Below, piece by piece: positions 58,993-64,000 of a stretch of 64,000 bases of DNA. The notes below the pieces were generated by a model. That model worked only from the letters and a program-made list of their open reading frames with translations, was not told the origin of the DNA and made no database searches. Source of the stretch: Clostridium massiliamazoniense (GTDB lineage Bacteria > Bacillota > Clostridia > Clostridiales > Clostridiaceae); contig NZ_LN879468.1 of the NCBI RefSeq assembly GCF_001403635.1, forward strand, positions 806,001 to 870,000, in the 5' to 3' direction. Within the stretch, counting starts at the first letter, position 1, and each line of letters opens with the position of its first letter. Both the position numbers and the translations under genes were made by a program.

Positions 58993-60312
58993 TTATAATT
59001 TCTTTAGTTTTACCATGAAGAAACCATCCATAAATTCATTAGGTAATATAGTTATAGAACCGTCAACATTATATATAATATTATCACTGTCTCCAACAAA
59101 TACCTTTTCTATTTTGCAATCCTTATTTTTTTCTAAGAATCTTTCTATAATCTCTTCATTTTCTCTTTTATTTAGTGTACAAGTTGAATAAACTAACTCT
59201 CCACCTTTTTTAAGATAATTCCAAGCATTATCAAGTATTTCTTTTTGAACTTTTATTATATTTTGAAGTTCTCTAGTACTTTTAGTCCATTTTATTTCTG
59301 GTTTCTTTCTTATTATTCCAAGTCCTGAACAAGGAACATCTAAAATAATTTTATCAGCAAAAGCTATATATTTAGGATTTAATTTAGCTGCATCCATTAT
59401 TTCACACTCTAAATTTTCAATTCCTAATCTCTTAACATTTTCTTTTATAAGTCCTATTTTATGCTCATGTATATCAAAAGCTAAAACTTTTCCAGTGTTC
59501 ATCATAAGCTCACTTAAATGAGTAGCTTTAGTTCCAGGAGCACTACATAAATCCATAACAATTTCTCCTTCTTGTGGATCTAAAAGTGGAGCCACAAGCA
59601 TTGCACTCTCATCTTGAACTGTTATAAATCCTTCTTTATAAAGGCTATTATTTTCTATAGAACTTCCTTTTCTTATAATTATAGCTTCTGGACAAATTCT
59701 TCCTTCTTCAACTTCATAAGAAGCTTCTTCTAATTTTTCAAAAACAGTATCGTAATCTTCCTTTAATCCATTAACCCTAACTGTAACAGCTGGTGTTTTA
59801 TTAAGACCATCTAATATTTTTTCTGCTGTTTCCTTACCATATTGCTTTATAAATAATTCTACCATCCACTTTTCAAAAGAATATTTATAAGCTAAAAGGT
59901 TACTTCCTGTGAAATCATCAGCAAAATCTCTTTTTTCATTTCTTATATAATTTCTTAAAACGCCATTTACAAATTTACTTAAAGAAACTGATTTTTCTTT
60001 AGAAAGATTAACTGCTTCATTTACAACAGCATAATCTGGTACTCTATCTAAAAATCTCATTTGATAAATAGCACTTCTAAGTATATTTAATACTTCCTTA
60101 TCAATTTGATCTATGCTCTTCACGAAACTTTCTAGTATTATATCTATAGTTTTTTTGTACTTTATTGTTCCATAAACTACTTCTGTTATTAAGGCTCTAT
60201 CTTTTACATCTATATCTAGACCACTAAGTCTTTTGTTTATTTCTATATTAGAATAAGCCCCATTAAAAATAACCTCATCTAATATTTCTACTATTAATTT
60301 TCTTGTATTCAT
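58993..60312 (-). CDS. rsmB: 16S rRNA (cytosine-967-C5) methyltransferase RsmB
   Basis: RsmB (Sun/Fmu) methylates C967 of 16S rRNA. A NusB-like N-terminal domain is followed by the SAM-binding [13 protein letters not shown] near residue 250 and catalytic [15 protein letters not shown] near 390. 439 residues is standard. It follows the yugP peptidase by 15 bases. Confidence 0.96.
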   Translation of the reverse strand: MNTRKLIVEILDEVIFNGAYSNIEINKRLSGLDIDVKDRALITEVVYGTIKYKKTIDIILESFVKSIDQIDKEVLNILRSAIYQMRFLDRVPDYAVVNEAVNLSKEKSVSLSKFVNGVLRNYIRNEKRDFADDFTGSNLLAYKYSFEKWMVELFIKQYGKETAEKILDGLNKTPAVTVRVNGLKEDYDTVFEKLEEASYEVEEGRICPEAIIIRKGSSIENNSLYKEGFITVQDESAMLVAPLLDPQEGEIVMDLCSAPGTKATHLSELMMNTGKVLAFDIHEHKIGLIKENVKRLGIENLECEIMDAAKLNPKYIAFADKIILDVPCSGLGIIRKKPEIKWTKSTRELQNIIKVQKEILDNAWNYLKKGGELVYSTCTLNKRENEEIIERFLEKNKDCKIEKVFVGDSDNIIYNVDGSITILPNEFMDGFFMVKLKKL

Positions 60313-60327
60313 ACGTTACCTCATTTA

Positions 60328-61011
60328 TTAATCAGAATTTCTATTGCTTAATGCAATTAATCTTAATAATTGTGCTACTGCCATTAATGTTGCTGCTACA
60401 TATGTTAATGCTGCTGCACCTAAAACTCTTCTAGCACCACTTACCTCTCCAGCATCTAAAATACCCATATTAGAAATATCTTTAATAGCTCTATTTGATG
60501 CATTAAATTCTACTGGTAAAGTTACAACTTGGAAAGCAACCACTGCTAAAAATAGTATTATTCCAATATTAGTTAACATAGGAAAACTCATAAGTAAACC
60601 TACTAAAAATATTATCCAAGATGCTCCATTAGAGAAATTAACTATAGGAACTAGTGAATGTCTAATTTTTAATGGTGCATAACCTTCATAATGTTGTTGT
60701 ACATGTCCTACCTCATGGGCTGCAACACCAATTGCAGCTAAAGAACTTCCATAGTAAACATCTCTAGATAATCTAACTGTTCTAGTTGTAGGATCATAAT
60801 GATCTGTAAGATTTCCAGCCACTGGTTCTATATTAACATCATAAATTCCTGCATTATTTAATATCATTCTTGCAACTTGTTCACCAGTGTATCCTCTATA
60901 GCTTCTAACACTATTATATTTATTAAATGTTGAGCTTACTTTAAACTGTGCCCACATTGCTAAAATTATAGCTGGTATTAAAATTAAATATGTTCTATCA
61001 AAATATAACAT
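60328..61011 (-). CDS. yugP: YugP-family membrane zinc metallopeptidase
   Basis: This 227-residue membrane protein has the metallopeptidase motif AAHEVGHVQQH near residue 97 between hydrophobic segments: one at the N-terminus, two near residues 130-165, and one near 200-220. It belongs to the neutral zinc metallopeptidase family found in Firmicutes between fmt and rsmB. Substrate is unknown. Confidence 0.9.
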   Translation of the reverse strand: MLYFDRTYLILIPAIILAMWAQFKVSSTFNKYNSVRSYRGYTGEQVARMILNNAGIYDVNIEPVAGNLTDHYDPTTRTVRLSRDVYYGSSLAAIGVAAHEVGHVQQHYEGYAPLKIRHSLVPIVNFSNGASWIIFLVGLLMSFPMLTNIGIILFLAVVAFQVVTLPVEFNASNRAIKDISNMGILDAGEVSGARRVLGAAALTYVAATLMAVAQLLRLIALSNRNSD

Positions 61012-61039
61012 TATATTAAACCCCTATACTGTTATTATT

Positions 61040-61969
61040 TTATAATAATTTTTTCCCTATTTCTATATCATTCCCATTTATAAATTGTTCAACCATTAAT
61101 GGCTTTCCATTTGGGAATTGTAATTTTTTAATTATTAAATTTCCTTCTTTAGTGCTTACAACTATACCCTTTTTATCTGCTTTTAAGATAATCCCCGGTT
61201 CTTTAGCTGATTTTGAAGGTTCAAAATCACTTTCATAAACTTTCATTACTTTATCATCATAAAGAGTAGTTGCTATTGGCCAAGGATTCATTCCTCTTAT
61301 ATGGTTGTGAATTTCTTCTGCACTTTTATTCCAATCTATTTTTGCAATTTCTTTATTAAGCATTGGTGCATAAGTACTTTCTTCATCATTTTGCTTTATA
61401 GGTGTGACTTCACCATTAGCTACCTTCTTAATAGTTTCTACTAAAAGTTCTGCTCCTGATAATTTTAATTCTTCATAAAGCTCACCAGCGGTCATAAACT
61501 TAGATACTTCAACTTCATTTTTTAATAACATATCACCAGTATCTAATCCAACATCCATAAGCATTGTTGTATTTCCAGCTATCTTTTCTCCATTAATTAC
61601 ACTCCATTGTATTGGTGCCGCACCTCTATACTTTGGTAATAATGATCCATGTAAATTTATACATCCATACTTAGGTATATCTAAAACATCTTTAGGTAAT
61701 ATCTGTCCAAAAGCTACAACTATTATAAAATCTGGTTTTAGTGATTTTAAATATTCAATAGCTTCCACATCATTTCTTATTTTCTCTGGCTGTAATACTT
61801 CTATATTATTTGCTACTGCAACTTCCTTAACAGGAGAAAATGCTAATTTCTTTCCTCTACCTTTTGGTCTATCTGGTTGAGTATAAACTGCTTTAACACC
61901 AAATTCCTTTATTAAAGCTTCAAGGGATGGCACTGCAAAATCAGGTGTTCCCATAAATACTATATTCAT
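61040..61969 (-). CDS. fmt: methionyl-tRNA formyltransferase
   Basis: Fmt formylates initiator Met-t[43 protein letters not shown] and DTGDMLL are diagnostic. 309 residues. It lies 12 bases after def, so the enzymes that add and remove the formyl group are co-transcribed. Confidence 0.97.
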   Translation of the reverse strand: MNIVFMGTPDFAVPSLEALIKEFGVKAVYTQPDRPKGRGKKLAFSPVKEVAVANNIEVLQPEKIRNDVEAIEYLKSLKPDFIIVVAFGQILPKDVLDIPKYGCINLHGSLLPKYRGAAPIQWSVINGEKIAGNTTMLMDVGLDTGDMLLKNEVEVSKFMTAGELYEELKLSGAELLVETIKKVANGEVTPIKQNDEESTYAPMLNKEIAKIDWNKSAEEIHNHIRGMNPWPIATTLYDDKVMKVYESDFEPSKSAKEPGIILKADKKGIVVSTKEGNLIIKKLQFPNGKPLMVEQFINGNDIEIGKKLL

Positions 61970-61981
61970 TAAAATGTCCTC

Positions 61982-62425
61982 CTATCTATTATAATCCACA
62001 AATAAAATACCATCTAGGTGATCATATTCATGTTGTATTGCTCTAGCTAAAAGTTCAGTGGCCTCTAGAATAAATTCTTTACCTTCAATATCTTGAGCTT
62101 TTATTTTTACATATGTCGCTCTTTTTACTTCATCTCTTTCTCCAGGTAAACTTAAACATCCTTCTGGACCTAATTCTTCTCCTGACTTTTCTAATATTTC
62201 AGGATTTATAAATACTTTAACTCCAGTATCATCTTGAATATCAACTACAAATATTCTTTTTAAAATTCCAACTTGAACAGCTGCTAATCCCACTCCGTCA
62301 TTGTGATACATTGTTTCTATCATATCTTTTACTAAGATTTCAATTCTTGGAGTTATTTCTTTAACTTCTTTACTCTTCTTTCTAAGTATTTCATCATCTT
62401 CTATTCTAATATTTCTTATGGCCAT
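61982..62425 (-). CDS. def: peptide deformylase
   Basis: Def removes the N-formyl group from new proteins. The three family motifs are present: GVGLAAVQVG, EGCLSLPGE and the metal-binding QHEYDHLDG. 147 residues places it in the short type I class. It lies between priA and fmt. Confidence 0.97.
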   Translation of the reverse strand: MAIRNIRIEDDEILRKKSKEVKEITPRIEILVKDMIETMYHNDGVGLAAVQVGILKRIFVVDIQDDTGVKVFINPEILEKSGEELGPEGCLSLPGERDEVKRATYVKIKAQDIEGKEFILEATELLARAIQHEYDHLDGILFVDYNR

Positions 62426-62434
62426 TTTTACCTC

Positions 62435-64000
62435 CTATATTAAGTTATTAGGATTGATATCCATAGTTACTCTTACTTCATTATATATGTCCTTAGAGAT
62501 TTCATAAAGACTATTTTTTACAATTTCAGCATTTACATCATTAATATTACCCTTTAAAAGTATTTGCCACCTATACATATCCTTTATTTTTCCCACTATT
62601 GAAGAACAAGGTTTATAAATTATTATATCATTATAATTTTTCAAAGAATTTCTTAGTGCTTCATATAGCATATTACTAGTTTCTATAATCTTATCATAAT
62701 TAGTACTACTTATATTAACTACCATAAGCTTTGAAAAAGGTGGATAATCCATAGCTTTTCGTATTTCTATTTCTTTTTCAAAAAATTCTTCGTAATTTCC
62801 TGAAGTTGCAGCTTGTAAGCTATAATGTTCTGGGCTATAACTCTGAACAATTACTTCTCCTTCTTTTTCTCCTCTACCAGCTCTTCCACTAACCTGAGTT
62901 ATTATTTGAAAGTTTTTTTCGCTAGCTCTATAGTCTGGTAAGTTCAAAGTTGTATCTGCTGCTATAACTCCTACTAAGGTTACATTTTCAAAATCAAAGC
63001 CCTTTGCAACCATTTGCGTACCTATTAATATATCTGCTTCCCCTCTTTTAAAAGAATTATAAATTTCTTCATAAGAATTCTTTTTCCTCGTTGTATCTAC
63101 ATCCATCCTAAGAGTTTTAGCATCTTTAAAATAATGTTTTACTGCCTGCTCAACCTTTTCTGTTCCTGTACCAAAATATTTTATATATTTACTTTTACAC
63201 TTAGGACAGCAAGGTTCTATTCTTTTAGTTTTTCCACAGTAATGGCACACTAAAAAACCATTTTTATGATAAGTCATTGCTATATCGCAACTTTCACATT
63301 CATAAACAAAACCACAACTTCTACAAGAAACAAAGGTAGAATAGCCTCTCCTATTTAAAAATAAAATCACCTGTTCTCTTTTTTCTAACCTATCCTTTAT
63401 TTTAAAGTATAGTTCTCTACTAAACATAGCTTTATTATTATTTTTAAGTTCTTCTCTCATATCCACTACATGAATTTCTGGCATTTTTTTATTGTTTACT
63501 CTTTCAGTAAGTTCTACTAAATTGTACTCCATTGTTATAGCCTTATAAAAACTTTCTAAACTTGGAGTAGCTGAACCTAAAACTACTTTGCATCCTCTCA
63601 TCTGATGCATATAAGAAGCTACTTCAATGGTATTATATTTAGGATTCATATCTGATTTATAACTACTTTCATGTTCTTCATCTATTATAATAAGTCCTAA
63701 ATCTTTAAAAGGTAAAAATATAGCTGATCTTGCCCCTACAACAAGTTTTACATCACCTCTTTTTACTCTTTGCCATTCATCATATCTTTCTCCATCAGAA
63801 AGTTTACTATGGAATACTGCTACGTCTTTTCCAAACCTACCTTTAAATCTTTCAATAATTTGAGGTGTTAATGCTATTTCTGGAACTAATATAACAGAGC
63901 TTTTTCCTTCCATAAGCATATAACTAACTAAATTCATATATACTTCTGTTTTGCCACTTCCAGTTACCCCTTTTAGTAAAGAAATTTTATTTGAATTCAT
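62435..64000 (-). CDS. priA: primosomal protein N' (PriA), N-terminus beyond window
   Basis: PriA is the replication-restart helicase. This 521-residue part begins at the window edge with LLKGVTGSGKTEVYMNL (Walker A), then DEEHESSYKSD (DEEH box), GSATPSLES, a zinc-binding region with paired cysteines (CRSCGFVYECESC to CCPKCKSKY), and QVSGRAGRGEKEG. The terminal ATG at 64000 lies within the helicase core, so about 200 N-terminal residues of the 3'-DNA-binding domain must lie outside. It is upstream of def-fmt. Confidence 0.97.
   Translation of the reverse strand: MNSNKISLLKGVTGSGKTEVYMNLVSYMLMEGKSSVILVPEIALTPQIIERFKGRFGKDVAVFHSKLSDGERYDEWQRVKRGDVKLVVGARSAIFLPFKDLGLIIIDEEHESSYKSDMNPKYNTIEVASYMHQMRGCKVVLGSATPSLESFYKAITMEYNLVELTERVNNKKMPEIHVVDMREELKNNNKAMFSRELYFKIKDRLEKREQVILFLNRRGYSTFVSCRSCGFVYECESCDIAMTYHKNGFLVCHYCGKTKRIEPCCPKCKSKYIKYFGTGTEKVEQAVKHYFKDAKTLRMDVDTTRKKNSYEEIYNSFKRGEADILIGTQMVAKGFDFENVTLVGVIAADTTLNLPDYRASEKNFQIITQVSGRAGRGEKEGEVIVQSYSPEHYSLQAATSGNYEEFFEKEIEIRKAMDYPPFSKLMVVNISSTNYDKIIETSNMLYEALRNSLKNYNDIIIYKPCSSIVGKIKDMYRWQILLKGNINDVNAEIVKNSLYEISKDIYNEVRVTMDINPNNLI

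Overview
This window is a stretch of core chromosome from a low-GC Firmicute, most likely Clostridium sensu stricto (cluster I). The evidence is very AT-rich DNA, a Gram-positive PolC replicase, CodY, a PASTA Ser/Thr kinase, an adjacent pta-ackA pair, strong GGAGG ribosome binding sites and clostridial gene order around smc/ftsY/ffh/rpsP. The species cannot be fixed from the sequence alone. Almost every gene is on the minus strand. The only plus-strand genes are yraN, tmcAL and rpmB. No insertion sequence, prophage, CRISPR array, tRNA or rRNA was recognised.

Layout in plus coordinates (minus operons read right to left): 1-7.85 kb, the rimP-nusA-rnpM-ylxQ-infB-rbfA-nrnA-truB-ribF translation/transcription operon, with rpsO behind its own promoter. 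7.97-16.7 kb, polC, ispG, rseP, dxr, cdsA. 16.7-21.5 kb, uppS, frr, pyrH, tsf, rpsB, codY. 21.6-26.4 kb, topA, dprA, yifB. 26.6-31.2 kb, yraN (+), rnhB, rbgA, rplS, trmD, rimM, khpA, rpsP. 31.2-39.9 kb, the SRP/chromosome block ffh, ylxM, ftsY, smc, a broken radical-SAM gene, rnc. 40-44.5 kb, acpP, plsX, rpmF, yceD, ackA, pta. 44.7-52 kb, tmcAL (+), a coiled-coil protein, coaD, rsmD, recG, a DAK2/FakA-like protein, yloU. 52.3-64 kb, rpmB (+), thiN, rpe, rsgA, prkC, prpC, rlmN, rsmB, yugP, fmt, def, priA (cut by the window end).

Together the genes cover ribosome assembly and modification, translation initiation and elongation, isoprenoid (MEP) and phospholipid synthesis, replication, SRP targeting, chromosome condensation, the acetate pathway, and a kinase/phosphatase signalling pair next to 50S-maturation GTPase rsgA.

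The most unusual content is non-coding. (1) Two diverged copies of one structured element, at about 45.93-46.15 kb (+ orientation) and 33.21-33.35 kb (- orientation), share conserved linkers while their helices differ in sequence but keep pairing, as expected of an RNA gene or conserved 3'-UTR element. (2) A large three-helix structure fills the rnc 5' leader and is a candidate RNase III autoregulatory site. (3) The rimP-nusA operon has a two-hairpin leader with an intrinsic terminator. (4) codY has a palindrome at its transcription start. (5) A conserved radical-SAM gene carries a single in-frame TAA.
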